Shown here piece after piece: positions 1 through 9,407 of a stretch of 64,000 nucleotides of DNA. Position 1 is the first letter of the stretch. Each line of letters starts with the position of its first letter. A program made the translations under genes and the position numbers. Origin of the DNA: Marinomonas mediterranea MMB-1 (lineage in GTDB: Bacteria > Pseudomonadota > Gammaproteobacteria > Pseudomonadales > Marinomonadaceae); contig NC_015276.1 in NCBI RefSeq assembly GCF_000192865.1, positions 1,736,001 to 1,800,000 of the forward strand. The letters are read 5' to 3'. Below the pieces are notes generated by a model. It had not been told where the DNA came from. It saw only the letters and a program-made list of their open reading frames with translations, and did not search any database.

Positions 1-119
1 AATACCGCCGTTTTAAAATAATTGGTATCAACGTATTGAAACAGGGCAAACCACTCATTGAGTGGCTGGCTGGATACCTAGCTGGGCTGGATGCCTAACT
101 TAGCTAAATAACTAGATAG
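1..119. other. Window edge, non-coding
   Basis: No convincing coding sequence. The stretch contains loosely repeated GCTGG and CTAGCT words and lies downstream of benD. I see no clear T-tailed terminator for the ben operon here. Confidence 0.4.
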
Positions 120-905
120 CTAACCTAAATCGCCACCGCCAACGGGAAGAAGGGAACCTGTTAAGTATGAAGACTCGTCGCTTGCGAAGAACAAAATGAC
201 ATTCGCCTGTTCCTCGGTTGAGCTATAACGACCCATTAACGATGAATCGATGGTTTGGTCGACAATTTCTTGATACCAAATTTTTTCTTGTTCGGACATT
301 GCCTCTAGGTTACGGGGTATTTTTCGCTCACCGACATCGGTGCCGCCGGGTGCTACGGCGTTCACTCGAATCCCATGTTTAGCATTTTCAAAGGCTAAAG
401 AAGCGGTCATGGCGTTAACGCCTCCCTTAGCGGCAGAGTAGGGCGTGCGGTTGATGCTGCGGGTCGCGATGGAAGACACATTGATTATGTTGCCCGATTT
501 TTGTCTTTGCATCGTCTCTAGTACAGCATGACAACACCACAAAGTAGGGTAGAGTGAGCGTCGTATTTCCGCTTCAATTTGAGCTTCCTCATAATGTTCA
601 AACGGTTTGGCCCAAATAGTACCGCCCACATTGTTAATTAAAATATCAATCCGGCCGAACTTTTCGACAGAGGCGTTTATGGCGTTGTGGCTGTCGGTAA
701 ATTTTTCTAAATCAGCAATAATAACCAACACATCTTCCGCACCTGCGGCTTTTGCTTCTTCCGCGACATCGTAAATCAGCTCTGAGCGATCCAGCAGTAC
801 TAACGTCGCATGTTCCTGTGCCATTTGCAGAGCCACTTGGCGACCAATGCTTTGTGCTGACCCAGTCACCACAGCTACCTTATTTTCGAAACGGGGTGCT
901 CTCAT
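120..905 (-). CDS. benD: Benzoate diol dehydrogenase BenD
   Basis: Short-chain dehydrogenase, 261 aa. It would oxidise and decarboxylate the cis-diol carboxylate made by benzoate dioxygenase to catechol, with NAD+, in the cytoplasm. Near the N-terminus is a glycine-rich nucleotide loop (TGSAQSIGR), followed by the NNVGG stretch and the catalytic YSAAK motif near residues 155-160. The ATG at 905 has a strong AGGAGG five bases upstream. It starts 11 bp after the benC stop and is the last gene of a benABCD operon. Length and context fit BenD/XylL. No catechol ring-cleavage gene is in the window, so catechol must be processed elsewhere. Confidence 0.93.
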   Translation of the reverse strand: MRAPRFENKVAVVTGSAQSIGRQVALQMAQEHATLVLLDRSELIYDVAEEAKAAGAEDVLVIIADLEKFTDSHNAINASVEKFGRIDILINNVGGTIWAKPFEHYEEAQIEAEIRRSLYPTLWCCHAVLETMQRQKSGNIINVSSIATRSINRTPYSAAKGGVNAMTASLAFENAKHGIRVNAVAPGGTDVGERKIPRNLEAMSEQEKIWYQEIVDQTIDSSLMGRYSSTEEQANVILFFASDESSYLTGSLLPVGGGDLG

Positions 906-916
906 CTTGTCCTCCT

Positions 917-1933
917 TTAATGGCTGCTCGCGGCGAATTTTTCATAGTAAAAGTTAACGGGTGTAATGTCTTTTTCGTTCATGAATTGACTCACTGCTTC
1001 GACCATAGGCGGTGGTCCACACAGATAAATATCCAGATCGCCATCGTTCAAATGAGACGGTGAAATATGTTGAGTGACATAGCCCTTTAGTGGCCAGTTA
1101 CTCTCTTCAGATGCAACACAGGCACTAAAAGTAACCTGCTCCATGGTGGACGTCAGCGCTTCTAGCTTTTCCATTTCGACTAAGTCGGCATCGTGGGTAA
1201 CGCCATAGATGAGATGAATCGGGTGATTTGTTCCTGTTGCCTTAATGCTCTCTAGCATGGCGAGAAAAGGGGCCAATCCGGTACCGCCCGCTAGCATTAA
1301 CACGGGACGCTTTATATCGCGCAAATAGAAACTGCCAAAGGGGCCACTCAAAGTAAGGCTGTCGCCTATCTTTGCTGTTTCTGCCATAAACGTACTCATG
1401 AGACCGTTTGGCACCATACGTATCAGAAAGGAGGCGGCGTCATTTTCTTTTTGAACGAGCGAACTAAAAGAATAGGCGCGTTTTTGGTCTGTCTCTGGCA
1501 CATGGACATTGACATACTGGCCAGGCAAGAAGTTCATCGACTGCACTTGATCGCCCGCGATGCTAAAACTGAGGGTAGAATCTGACAGACGTTTAATGTC
1601 GAAAATTGTCCCCGTAATGTCTTCTTGCGCACTGCGGACACACACTTCTGACGATGCTGGAACCGAAATCGCGCAATCGGTTTCTAATCGCATGCAGCAA
1701 GTTAATACCATTCCTGCTTCTACTTCTTCGTCGGATAAGGCATCTTCTATATAGCCTTCCATTTCAAATTGACCTGATTCAGATTTGCATTTACAGGTTC
1801 CGCAAGCGCCGTCGCGACAATCCATGGGGATGTTTAAGCCAGAGCGATACGCTGCGTCTGCAACCGTTTCTCCAGAAAGTGTTTGCACAAAACGGGTGAC
1901 GCCGTCTTCAAAATTGAGTGCGATTTTATACAT
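917..1933 (-). CDS. benC: Benzoate dioxygenase reductase BenC
   Basis: Electron-transfer component of benzoate 1,2-dioxygenase, about 338 aa. It passes electrons from NADH through FAD and a [2Fe-2S] centre to BenAB. An N-terminal plant-type ferredoxin domain has cysteines at about 39, 44, 47 and 79 (CRDGACGTC and a later Cys). Then come an FAD domain with the RAYSFSS motif and an NAD domain with GGTGLAPFLAML and CGPPPMVE. The ATG at 1933 is preferred over an in-frame GTG at 1942 because AAGGTGA lies six bases before the ATG. Third gene of benABCD. Confidence 0.93.
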   Translation of the reverse strand: MYKIALNFEDGVTRFVQTLSGETVADAAYRSGLNIPMDCRDGACGTCKCKSESGQFEMEGYIEDALSDEEVEAGMVLTCCMRLETDCAISVPASSEVCVRSAQEDITGTIFDIKRLSDSTLSFSIAGDQVQSMNFLPGQYVNVHVPETDQKRAYSFSSLVQKENDAASFLIRMVPNGLMSTFMAETAKIGDSLTLSGPFGSFYLRDIKRPVLMLAGGTGLAPFLAMLESIKATGTNHPIHLIYGVTHDADLVEMEKLEALTSTMEQVTFSACVASEESNWPLKGYVTQHISPSHLNDGDLDIYLCGPPPMVEAVSQFMNEKDITPVNFYYEKFAASSH

Positions 1934-2035
1934 AGAAATCACCTTGAGCCCCTTTCATGGGGCGGCTTTTTGTTATTCTGTTACCTAAAATATACGGTGT
2001 TTTGAGTCCAAATTAACGCGGCGTTCGCCGTCTCG

Positions 2036-2530
2036 CTAAACGTGATAAACATCGATAACGTGGTGGATGTAGTCGTTTACCAAGATGATTTTCTTGCGCT
2101 TAATTTGTATTTGACCGTCTTCATTCGTGACCAAGGTGATAGACGTTGTACCAAAGTACGTGTCGACGGTTTGATATCGATAGCTGTTGGTGCACCAGTT
2201 GTAGCGAACCTCAGTACTGTCCCCTGAGCTGTTCATGATCTCGATATTATTGATCATATGGCTGGTTCTGGCTTCCGGCAGACTGGATGCGCTGGAGCGC
2301 TCGGTTTTGATGCGAAAAATACGATCTTCTAAACCGCCCTTGTGGGGGTAGTACATAAGAGACACTTCTCTTTGTGGGTCGGTAACAAGCTCACCGTCGT
2401 CGTCCCAACTGGGCATCCAGTAATCCACCTCAGGGTGGTAATAGGTTAGCCACTCATCCCATTGTTTGTCATCAAGGCAGCGAGCTTCCGCGTATAGGAA
2501 ATTACGTACTTCATCGTATTGAATCGTCAT
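2036..2530 (-). CDS. benB: Benzoate 1,2-dioxygenase beta subunit BenB
   Basis: Small subunit of the ring-hydroxylating dioxygenase, about 164 aa, with the cystatin-like/SnoaL-type fold of the family (inferred). It forms the structural hexamer with BenA. The opening MTIQYDEV and the segment EWLTYYHPEVDYWMPSW are typical of BenB/XylY. The frame is open further upstream, but the ATG at 2530 has GGAG at a good distance, and upstream codons would run through this ribosome site. It begins about 10 bp after the benA stop. Confidence 0.92.
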   Translation of the reverse strand: MTIQYDEVRNFLYAEARCLDDKQWDEWLTYYHPEVDYWMPSWDDDGELVTDPQREVSLMYYPHKGGLEDRIFRIKTERSSASSLPEARTSHMINNIEIMNSSGDSTEVRYNWCTNSYRYQTVDTYFGTTSITLVTNEDGQIQIKRKKIILVNDYIHHVIDVYHV

Positions 2531-2540
2531 GGTGTGCTCC

Positions 2541-3887
2541 TTATTGCTGCTCATTATCTTTTTGAATGGCACTGGTCATCGTCTCGACCCAATATTGATG
2601 CTGAGTTTTAAACAGGCCTTCGTCTTCGGACTTTCTACCGCTCAGAAGCGGGTTTAAATTAATCTTCTCTGCGGCTTCATCTGGCCCTTTCACCCAGTGC
2701 TCAGCACCCCGAGACAAATCATTCCAAGGAAGGTCAGACGCAAGAAAGCCTTGCTGACACGAGCGGAATTCTTCTAAATCGTCTGGTGTCGCCATACCGG
2801 AAGCGTTAAAGAAATCTTCATATTGACGGATGCGTTGAGCACGAGCGGTATCGCTTTCGCCTTTAGGGGCAATGCAATAAATCGTCACTTCCGTTTGGTT
2901 GGCCGAGATAGGGCGGAAGGTCCGAATTTGAGAGCTGAATTGATCCATTAAAAAGACGTTAGGGTAGAGGCATAAATTGCGAAGGTTAGAGATCATCCAG
3001 TCTGCTTTTTCGACACCAAAGTCTTTTTCAAGCGCCGCGCGGCGTTCTGCTAATGGCCGATCTTCGGGGTTAGGCCAGCGCAGCCATAGTAAAATATGAC
3101 CCTGTTCAAACGCGTAGAAGCCACCTTGTTGCTTGTTCCAAGTGCTTGCATCCATGGCTTTGGTTTCATCTTCCACTGGGCCTAATTTACGTCGTGAAGT
3201 AGTGGCAACATAGTTCCAATGCACGGAAGACACATGATAGCCATCCGCGCCGTTTTCGGCTTGCATCTTCCAGTTGCCATCATAGGTATAGGTGGAGGAG
3301 CCTCTGAGTACTTCTAACCCTTGTGGTGATTGGTCGACAATCATATCGATGATTTTCGCCGCTTCGCCAAGGTGTTCGGTCAGGGGTTTAACATCGGGAT
3401 TGATACTGCCGAACAAGAAGCCTCGATAAGACTCAAAGCACGCGACTTTTTTTAGATTATGCGAGCCATCACAGTTAAACGAAGCAGGATAACCCGCGTC
3501 TGTCGCGTCTTTTACCTTAATCAGCTTACCTGAGTTGTTGAAACTCCAACCGTGGAAAGGGCAGGTCATTACGGACTTGTTGCCTTTTTTTGTCCGACAA
3601 AGCATCGCGCCTCTGTGGCTACACGCATTGATAAAACAATTCAGCTCGTCGTCTTTATTGCGAGTAATAAAAATGGGTTGGCGTCCCATATAGCCAGTGA
3701 AAAAGTCGTTCTTATTTGGAATTTGGCTTTCATGAGCCAGATAAATCCAGTTGCCTTCAAAAATGTGCTTCATCTCAAGGTCAAACAGTTCTGGATCAGT
3801 AAACATATCTCGACGTGCGCGATAAAGACCTTTGTCTGTATCGACTTCCATCATACTTTTTATTTTTGTAATAAGTTCGTTATGCAT
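2541..3887 (-). CDS. benA: Benzoate 1,2-dioxygenase alpha subunit BenA
   Basis: Catalytic large subunit, about 448 aa, adding O2 to benzoate to give the cis-1,2-diol carboxylate. The Rieske motif is visible as CSHRGAMLC followed by CPFHGW, a C-x-H...C-x2-H pattern. The mononuclear iron region lies in NGADGYHVSSVH, which supplies the conserved Asp and two His. Two ATGs lie close together: the one at 3887 is eight bases from GGAGG, while the one at 3893 is only two bases from it, so 3887 is preferred. First gene of benABCD, controlled by the BenR-type sites about 50-90 bp upstream. Confidence 0.94.
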   Translation of the reverse strand: MHNELITKIKSMMEVDTDKGLYRARRDMFTDPELFDLEMKHIFEGNWIYLAHESQIPNKNDFFTGYMGRQPIFITRNKDDELNCFINACSHRGAMLCRTKKGNKSVMTCPFHGWSFNNSGKLIKVKDATDAGYPASFNCDGSHNLKKVACFESYRGFLFGSINPDVKPLTEHLGEAAKIIDMIVDQSPQGLEVLRGSSTYTYDGNWKMQAENGADGYHVSSVHWNYVATTSRRKLGPVEDETKAMDASTWNKQQGGFYAFEQGHILLWLRWPNPEDRPLAERRAALEKDFGVEKADWMISNLRNLCLYPNVFLMDQFSSQIRTFRPISANQTEVTIYCIAPKGESDTARAQRIRQYEDFFNASGMATPDDLEEFRSCQQGFLASDLPWNDLSRGAEHWVKGPDEAAEKINLNPLLSGRKSEDEGLFKTQHQYWVETMTSAIQKDNEQQ

Positions 3888-3939
3888 TGTCATGCCCTCC
3901 TGATTTATAAACAGGTTAGGCTTTGAGATTGAGGGTCAC

Positions 3940-3975
3940 TATCCAGCTTGTGTTTTTCTCTATCCTTTATCTGCA
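3940..3975 (-). promoter_or_regulatory. Tandem BenR/XylS-type operator of benABCD
   Basis: Read on the minus strand, a distal site TGCA-GATAAA-GGATA (3961-3975) is followed after six bases by a proximal site AACA-CAAGCT-GGATA (3940-3954). The 15-bp half-sites on a 21-bp period match the known Pm/Pben operator layout TGCA-N6-GGNTA. The distal site is perfect; the proximal one keeps GGATA but not TGCA. It is the main recognisable signal in the 331-bp benA-benR intergenic region. The rest is AT-rich with no further gene. Confidence 0.75.
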
Positions 3976-4218
3976 AAAAAGCGTTCAAGTTGAAACAATG
4001 GGCATATTAACAATAACACGGGGTGTCGAGCTCAACTTGTTTGAAGCGACTACTGTTTGAGTCGACTAGAAAGTAAATTGACGGGGCTGTGAGATGGCAG
4101 ACAGAAGAGAGTTTGAGGAGGGAAAGCAGAAGGCGCGTTTTTTCATAGGTGTTGCTAGAGTCACAAAGTTCCCCTAACATAAAAATAACTAATAATAATT
4201 AAAAAATGGTCGTCAACT

Positions 4219-5181
4219 ATGTTTGCTAATGCGCTAAGCAATGCCGTTATTTTTAATCAGGCTCATCCGCTAGAAGTATCAGACTACATAAACAGCCACA
4301 TTGGACATCATACTTTGTTGCCTGAGTCTGTTAGGGATTCAGACGAATTCTGCTCTCAACTAAAGCACCGAGATTTTGCTGAATTAGGCCTCTCTTCCAT
4401 CCATTATGGTAACGAAGTTAAAATTCACTGTGCGGATTTGAATGACATTTACCACTTTCAAGTCGTCACCCGTGGACAATGTTGCTGGCAATTTGAAGAA
4501 GAATCTTTACTGTTAAAGCCAGGCCAAGCGTTGATGATGAACCCACACGAGAAAATGGATATTTCTTACTCTGCTGACTGTGAAAAAATCATCGTCAAAG
4601 TCCCCCAAACCTTTATTCGAGATCTGTGTTTAGAGCAAAATAGAGTGATTTCAAGCTCCGGGATTCTGTTTGAACGAAAGGTCATTGAATTAGACAAGTC
4701 GTTGGGTTTTCTCAGCCTGATGGGCGCGATCTTACACGAAGCAAACGACGCGGAACTCGATTTATTGCAGATGCAATTGCCTTATCGTGACCTGCTTATT
4801 CGCAAGCTATTTCAACAGTTCGACAATAATACCCCAGCTCTTTTAGATTCAGACCCAAACGACCGAAATTTCACCGCGTTACTTCAACATATTGAAGAAA
4901 ATATCAAAGAGGATATTGGAGTAGAAGAGTTGGCAAACGTAGGGCACATCAGCGTTCGAAAGGTCTATAACCTATTTGCCAAGCACTACCACATAACGCC
5001 AAAAGTCTTCATTAAACAATCTAAACTAAAACACCTAAGACAAGAAATCATCACAAACAACAACATACGAAATATCACCGAAATTGCGCTGGATTATGGC
5101 TTTTCCCACCTTGGGCGCTTTTCGTCTGATTACCGAAAAATGTTTTCAGAGCTGCCTTCTGAAACCCTAAAGCGTCGATAA
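4219..5181 (+). CDS. benR: AraC/XylS-family activator BenR
   Basis: Transcription activator of 320 aa, divergent from benABCD. An N-terminal AraC_binding_2-type ligand domain occupies roughly residues 1-190 (RGQCCWQFEEESLLLKPGQA region). Two C-terminal helix-turn-helix motifs cover about residues 215-320 (VEELANVGHISVRKVYNLF and ITEIALDYGFSHLGRFSSDY). Family members respond to benzoate and bind TGCA-N6-GGNTA repeats. Such sites are present upstream of benA and of the ABC operon on the other side, so BenR probably controls both. Effector specificity is inferred from context. Confidence 0.85.
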   Translation: MFANALSNAVIFNQAHPLEVSDYINSHIGHHTLLPESVRDSDEFCSQLKHRDFAELGLSSIHYGNEVKIHCADLNDIYHFQVVTRGQCCWQFEEESLLLKPGQALMMNPHEKMDISYSADCEKIIVKVPQTFIRDLCLEQNRVISSSGILFERKVIELDKSLGFLSLMGAILHEANDAELDLLQMQLPYRDLLIRKLFQQFDNNTPALLDSDPNDRNFTALLQHIEENIKEDIGVEELANVGHISVRKVYNLFAKHYHITPKVFIKQSKLKHLRQEIITNNNIRNITEIALDYGFSHLGRFSSDYRKMFSELPSETLKRR

Positions 5182-5388
5182 GTAAACCCGTGAATAAGAA
5201 AGGGACTTCTTATTCTGCCTGCCTTGATATCACCTTCCTTAACTGAGTTGTTGTTTGCTGAGTCAGTGCTTGGTGAGCTGTCGTTTGTTGAATTCTAGGT
5301 TGCTGTGTCGCACTGATTATCTCAATTGAGATATGACGTTTTTAATTCAACCAGTTCAAACATCAATAAAGGTGATTTATCCGATGGC

Positions 5389-5424
5389 TGCATTTTTTGG
5401 ATAGCGTTCTGCACCTATTGGCTA
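5389..5424 (+). promoter_or_regulatory. Tandem BenR/XylS-type operator of the ABC importer operon
   Basis: Two perfect sites, TGCA-TTTTTT-GGATA (5389-5403) and TGCA-CCTATT-GGCTA (5410-5424), separated by exactly six bases. Both match TGCA-N6-GGNTA and the 21-bp period of Pm-type promoters, and they lie 67 bp before the substrate-binding protein gene. The 309-bp benR-ABC intergenic region contains no other feature I can support. Confidence 0.82.
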
Positions 5425-5490
5425 TTTATATTGTCTGGTCTTCTCTTTAATCAATAGCGTCTAATAATAAATGCTTTGTAGAGGCCAAGA

Positions 5491-6666
5491 ATGAAAAATA
5501 AAAATAAGATTCTGAATACTGCTTTATTAGGAATGTCGCTTGTCAGTCTCAGTAGCTCCGTGATTGCCGCTGATCAGGGTCCCATTAAAGTTGGTGTTAT
5601 GTTGCCCTTTAGTGGCGTCTATGGGGGGCTAGGTGAAGCGACTAGAAATGGACTGAAAATGGCGTTACAGGAACACGCTGAGGATCTAAAAGGGCGTGAT
5701 ATTGAATTCATCGAAATGGACACAGAGGCAAAACCTTCCCGAGCGCCCGAAATCGCGAATTCCTTGTTAAATAAATCTCATGCCGATTTTATTATTGGTC
5801 CGGTGCATTCCGGCGTCGCGATGGGAATGATCAAAGTATTGAAAAAGAAAGACACGATTATGATCATTCCAAATGCAGGGGCGAATGCCGCAACAGGGCC
5901 ATTGTGTGCGCCCAACATTTTCCGAACGTCTTTTTCCGCTTGGCAGCCTTCCTACCCGATGGGCAAAATCGCTTTAGAGCAAGGATTTAAAAAAGTCGTC
6001 ACTCTGAGCTGGAACTACGGCTTTGGTAAAGAAAGCCTCGATGCATTTGAAGAGTCCTTTACCTCTGGTGGGGGCGAGATCGTTAAGAAAATGCTGATTC
6101 CTTTTCCAAAAACAGAATTTCAATCCTATTTATCTGAAATCGGCTCTATTCAGCCCGATGCGGTCTTTGTCTTCTTTGCGGGCGGTGGCGCGGTGAAGTT
6201 TGTTAAAGACTATGACGCGATGGGCTTGAAAGGCAAAATTCCATTGCTTGGTGCAGGCTTCTTAACGGAGGGAACCCTTGCTGCACAAGGTGATTCCGCT
6301 GAAGGTGTGCTCACGACACTTCACTATGCTGACCCGCTCGACAATGCTGAAAACAACGCATTTCGTAAAAATTACAGCGAGAAGTTTGGTAAGCCTTCCG
6401 ACTTATACGCGGTGCAGGGCTACGATACTGGCTTGATGATAGCCAGTGCAGTAAACGCACTAAATGGTGATATTAGCGATCAAAAAGCGCTGATTAACGC
6501 CTTAGAAAACACCAAAATAAAAAGCCCACGTGGCGATTTCACGTTCTCCAAAGCGCATAACCCCATTCAAAATGTCTACCTTCGTCGTGTTGAAAATGGC
6601 GAAAACCAAGTCGTAAAACTGGCGGCGCCGGACCTTGAAGACCCAGCCCGTGGTTGCTTGATGTAA
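5491..6666 (+). CDS. ABC transporter substrate-binding protein, probable benzoate/aromatic-acid uptake
   Basis: Periplasmic ligand-binding protein of the Liv (type I, Peripla_BP_6) family, 391 aa. The signal peptide ends near residue 27 (SSSVIAA). Mature features include IKVGVMLPFSGVYGG at the start and IIGPVHSGVAMG in the ligand cleft region. It has cysteines in GPLCAPN and in the extreme C-terminal RGCLM. It heads a five-gene operon behind perfect BenR-type sites, so benzoate or a similar aromatic acid is a better guess than branched-chain amino acids. The family also includes binders of aromatic acids. Substrate is inferred, not shown. Confidence 0.82.
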   Translation: MKNKNKILNTALLGMSLVSLSSSVIAADQGPIKVGVMLPFSGVYGGLGEATRNGLKMALQEHAEDLKGRDIEFIEMDTEAKPSRAPEIANSLLNKSHADFIIGPVHSGVAMGMIKVLKKKDTIMIIPNAGANAATGPLCAPNIFRTSFSAWQPSYPMGKIALEQGFKKVVTLSWNYGFGKESLDAFEESFTSGGGEIVKKMLIPFPKTEFQSYLSEIGSIQPDAVFVFFAGGGAVKFVKDYDAMGLKGKIPLLGAGFLTEGTLAAQGDSAEGVLTTLHYADPLDNAENNAFRKNYSEKFGKPSDLYAVQGYDTGLMIASAVNALNGDISDQKALINALENTKIKSPRGDFTFSKAHNPIQNVYLRRVENGENQVVKLAAPDLEDPARGCLM

Positions 6667-6683
6667 AAAATTTTAGCGGTTTA

Positions 6684-6745
6684 CGTTGCTTTAGAGGGGT
6701 TGAGTCACTTTTCTTAAGTGCTTTTGACGCGGCCCTAAAGCAACG
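6684..6745 (+). other. Intercistronic stem-loop after the binding-protein gene
   Basis: An 11-bp perfect inverted repeat, CGTTGCTTTAG with CTAAAGCAACG, encloses a second small hairpin (CACTT...AAGTG). It lies between the binding-protein and permease genes and has no T-tract. The placement suits an mRNA-stabilising or processing element that keeps binding-protein expression above the membrane components. Confidence 0.5.
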
Positions 6746-6808
6746 ATCAAACAACTTAAAAGCAATTCTTAAACAAAGAGTTTCTTCTTAACGTGGTAGG
6801 TTTTTTTG

Positions 6809-7672
6809 ATGGATAGCACACTTTTTTTCGTGCAGCTGATCAATGGTCTTCAGTACGGGCTGTTACTTTTCTTGATCGCTTCCGGTCTTACATTGGTCTT
6901 TGGTGTCATGGGGATACTGAACTTGGCTCATGGTTCAATGTTTATGGTTGGGGCCTATCTTGCTTGGTATTTTGTTCAGCAAACAGGCAGTTTCGCCGCC
7001 AGCGCGGCGATCTCCGCTGTCATTGCTTTGTTAATCGGTTTTGTCGTAGAGCGAACGCTGATTCGTCGCTTGTATAAACGGAATCATCTCGATCAAGTCT
7101 TGCTCACGATTGGGATGATTTTTGTATTTAACGCAATGCAGGGGCTCCTATGGGGCAATGATCCTTTGGGCGTCGATGTTCCAGAAGCACTGTCCGCCTC
7201 TATCCCTTTGACAGGCATTATCGAATATCCGGTTTACCGAATTTTTGTGGCCTTGTTCTGCGTGGTGGTCGCGGTGGGCATGTACTACGTGATCAACAAA
7301 ACACGCTTAGGCATGTTGATTCGCGCCGGTGAATCTGACCGAGAAATGGTCGAATGTTTAGGCATCGATATCAACCGACTTTACACCATTGTCTTTGCAA
7401 TTGGCGTCATGCTGTCGGCGGTAGCGGGTGTTGTCGCGGCACCGATCAGCTCGATTGTGCCCGGTATGGGTGAACATATCTTGATCACCTGCTTTGTGGT
7501 GGTGGTTATCGGTGGCATGGGATCGATCAAAGGGGCATTTATTGGTGCGCTCATGGTCGGGCTGGTGGATACCTTTGCGTCCGTTTTAGTCCCCGAGCTT
7601 TCCAGTATGATGATTTATATTTTCATGGCCTTCATTCTTTTAATAAAGCCTCAAGGTTTGTTTTCTTCTTAA
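6809..7672 (+). CDS. ABC permease, LivH type
   Basis: Inner-membrane permease of about 287 aa with roughly eight hydrophobic helices. LivH-family signatures are the N-terminal GLQYGLLLFLIASGLTLVFG, the following GILNLAHGSMFMVGA, and the C-terminal VIGGMGSIKGAFIGA EAA-like loop. The ATG at 6809 is chosen over the TTG at 6806, with AGG eight bases upstream. It pairs with the LivM-type permease directly downstream. Confidence 0.88.
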   Translation: MDSTLFFVQLINGLQYGLLLFLIASGLTLVFGVMGILNLAHGSMFMVGAYLAWYFVQQTGSFAASAAISAVIALLIGFVVERTLIRRLYKRNHLDQVLLTIGMIFVFNAMQGLLWGNDPLGVDVPEALSASIPLTGIIEYPVYRIFVALFCVVVAVGMYYVINKTRLGMLIRAGESDREMVECLGIDINRLYTIVFAIGVMLSAVAGVVAAPISSIVPGMGEHILITCFVVVVIGGMGSIKGAFIGALMVGLVDTFASVLVPELSSMMIYIFMAFILLIKPQGLFSS

Positions 7673-7687
7673 TTTGGAGGTGTGGTT

Positions 7688-8656
7688 ATGTTGTTGAATA
7701 AACGGGCCGAGCGGCTGTTTGTCTGGGTGTTTTTTCCATTAGCCTTGCTGATGCCGATGTTGCTTGAACAAAACGAGTATTACGTAAACAAGCTAACGAC
7801 CATCATGATTCTATCGATCTTTGTCATGTCACTCGACTATCTAGTCGGCAAGTGTGGGTTAATTACATTGGGTCACGCGATGTTTTACGGCTTAGGCGGT
7901 TATCTTTTTGTGATGATCGCGCCTGAGTACGAAGCAGTGAATTTTTGGGTATATACGTTTTATATTTGCGCGATTTCCAGCTTAGTCGCCTTTGTTATTG
8001 GTTTTTTAGTGTTACGCACCAGTGGCATCTATATGATTATGATCACCCTCGCGTTTGCACAAATGACGTTTTATTACTTTTCTGACTCCATTGATTTTGG
8101 TGGTACCGATGGTGTGTTTGTTTACGTTAAGCCAGAGACCAGCATATTTGGATTAAGCCTATTTGATTTGGACAATCCAACCCATTTTTACTACCTCTGT
8201 TTGCTGTCGTTATTTAATTCTCTGCTCTTTTTTAAAGTACTGATTCGGTCTCGATTTGGCCGACTTGTGGACGCTATTCACGTGAACCCCGGACGCACTG
8301 TTGCGTTGGGCTATAACATCTTTGTTTACCGATTGGTGAGCTATGTGATTGCCTCGGCATTGGGCGCTTACGCTGGGTATTTATTCACCTTGCAGTACGG
8401 TTTCGTCAACCCTTCAATGCTGTCTTGGACAACCTCAGGTACCGCGCTTGTTATGTCGATTCTAGGCGGAATGGGCAGTATCTACGGGGCGATTTTAGGA
8501 ACACTGGTATTTGAAGGTTTGCAGTATCTTTTAGAGCACGTAACCGAACATTGGTTGTTGTTTATGGGTGGGTTGATCATCACTATGGTGATGGTCTTTA
8601 AAAAGGGCATTGCTGGCTTCTTAGAGGACCTTGTGGAGAAACGTGATGGAAAATAA
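7688..8656 (+). CDS. ABC permease, LivM type
   Basis: Second inner-membrane permease, about 322 aa, multi-pass. It has LivM hallmarks: GLITLGHAMFYGLGGY, LRTSGIYMIMITLAFAQM and the loop MSILGGMGSIYGAILG. The ATG at 7688 is seven bases after GGAGG; the in-frame GTG at 7682 is too close. It overlaps the next gene by 11 bases, which suggests coupled translation. Confidence 0.88.
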   Translation: MLLNKRAERLFVWVFFPLALLMPMLLEQNEYYVNKLTTIMILSIFVMSLDYLVGKCGLITLGHAMFYGLGGYLFVMIAPEYEAVNFWVYTFYICAISSLVAFVIGFLVLRTSGIYMIMITLAFAQMTFYYFSDSIDFGGTDGVFVYVKPETSIFGLSLFDLDNPTHFYYLCLLSLFNSLLFFKVLIRSRFGRLVDAIHVNPGRTVALGYNIFVYRLVSYVIASALGAYAGYLFTLQYGFVNPSMLSWTTSGTALVMSILGGMGSIYGAILGTLVFEGLQYLLEHVTEHWLLFMGGLIITMVMVFKKGIAGFLEDLVEKRDGK

Positions 8657-9407
8657 TGTCATTCTAGAAACAGAGGGTTTATGCAAATACTGGGATGGAC
8701 TGAAAGCGTTAGATGATTTGTCGTTAGAATTTTATGACAACCAGCTTCACGGCATCGTGGGCCCAAATGGCGCAGGAAAAAGTACATTGTTGAATATGCT
8801 ATGTGGTCATTATAAACCGACCAGTGGCAAGATCCTTCATCGAGGAGAATCGATAAGCTCGATAAAACCGTTTGAATTTGCTCGTCGCGGCATTGGGCGC
8901 AGTTTTCAAAAAACCAATATCTACAACAACACGACCTGTTTGGAAAATTGCTGTGTCGCCGTGCAGCGCTTAATGGGCGGCAGCTTTAATCTGTTTCGTT
9001 CGCGATACTCTCAGAAAATGCTCGACGAGATCGCAACCCAAGCCTTAGAAAAAGTCGGGCTAGGTCTGCGTCGTGATCACATCGCATCACAAATAAGCTA
9101 TGGCGAGCAAAGACAGCTCGAAATCGCCATGGTATTGGCAACCTCGCCAGAGGTTTTATTACTTGATGAACCGATGGCTGGCATGGGGCATGAAGAATCA
9201 CAGCTGATTATCGAATTGCTTAGTCGTCTTAAAAAAGAGTACTGCATCGTATTGGTTGAACACGACATGGACGCCATTTTTGAATTGTCGGACCAATTGA
9301 CCGTCATGGTAGACGGGCAGCATTTGGTAACAGGAAGTGTGGATGAAGTAAAAGAGGATCCGCGTGTAAAAGAAGCCTATCTTGGGCAAGGCGACGAGGT
9401 GTATTGA
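8646..9407 (+). CDS. ABC ATPase, LivG type
   Basis: Cytoplasmic ATPase of about 253 aa. Walker A is GPNGAGKST, the signature is ISYGEQRQLEIA, Walker B is VLLLDEPMAGM, and the switch His lies in VLVEHDMD. The ATG at 8646 lies inside the end of the LivM gene with GGAG seven bases upstream. The YGEQR variant of the signature and the DEPMAGM box are usual for the LivG branch. Confidence 0.9.
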   Translation: MENNVILETEGLCKYWDGLKALDDLSLEFYDNQLHGIVGPNGAGKSTLLNMLCGHYKPTSGKILHRGESISSIKPFEFARRGIGRSFQKTNIYNNTTCLENCCVAVQRLMGGSFNLFRSRYSQKMLDEIATQALEKVGLGLRRDHIASQISYGEQRQLEIAMVLATSPEVLLLDEPMAGMGHEESQLIIELLSRLKKEYCIVLVEHDMDAIFELSDQLTVMVDGQHLVTGSVDEVKEDPRVKEAYLGQGDEVY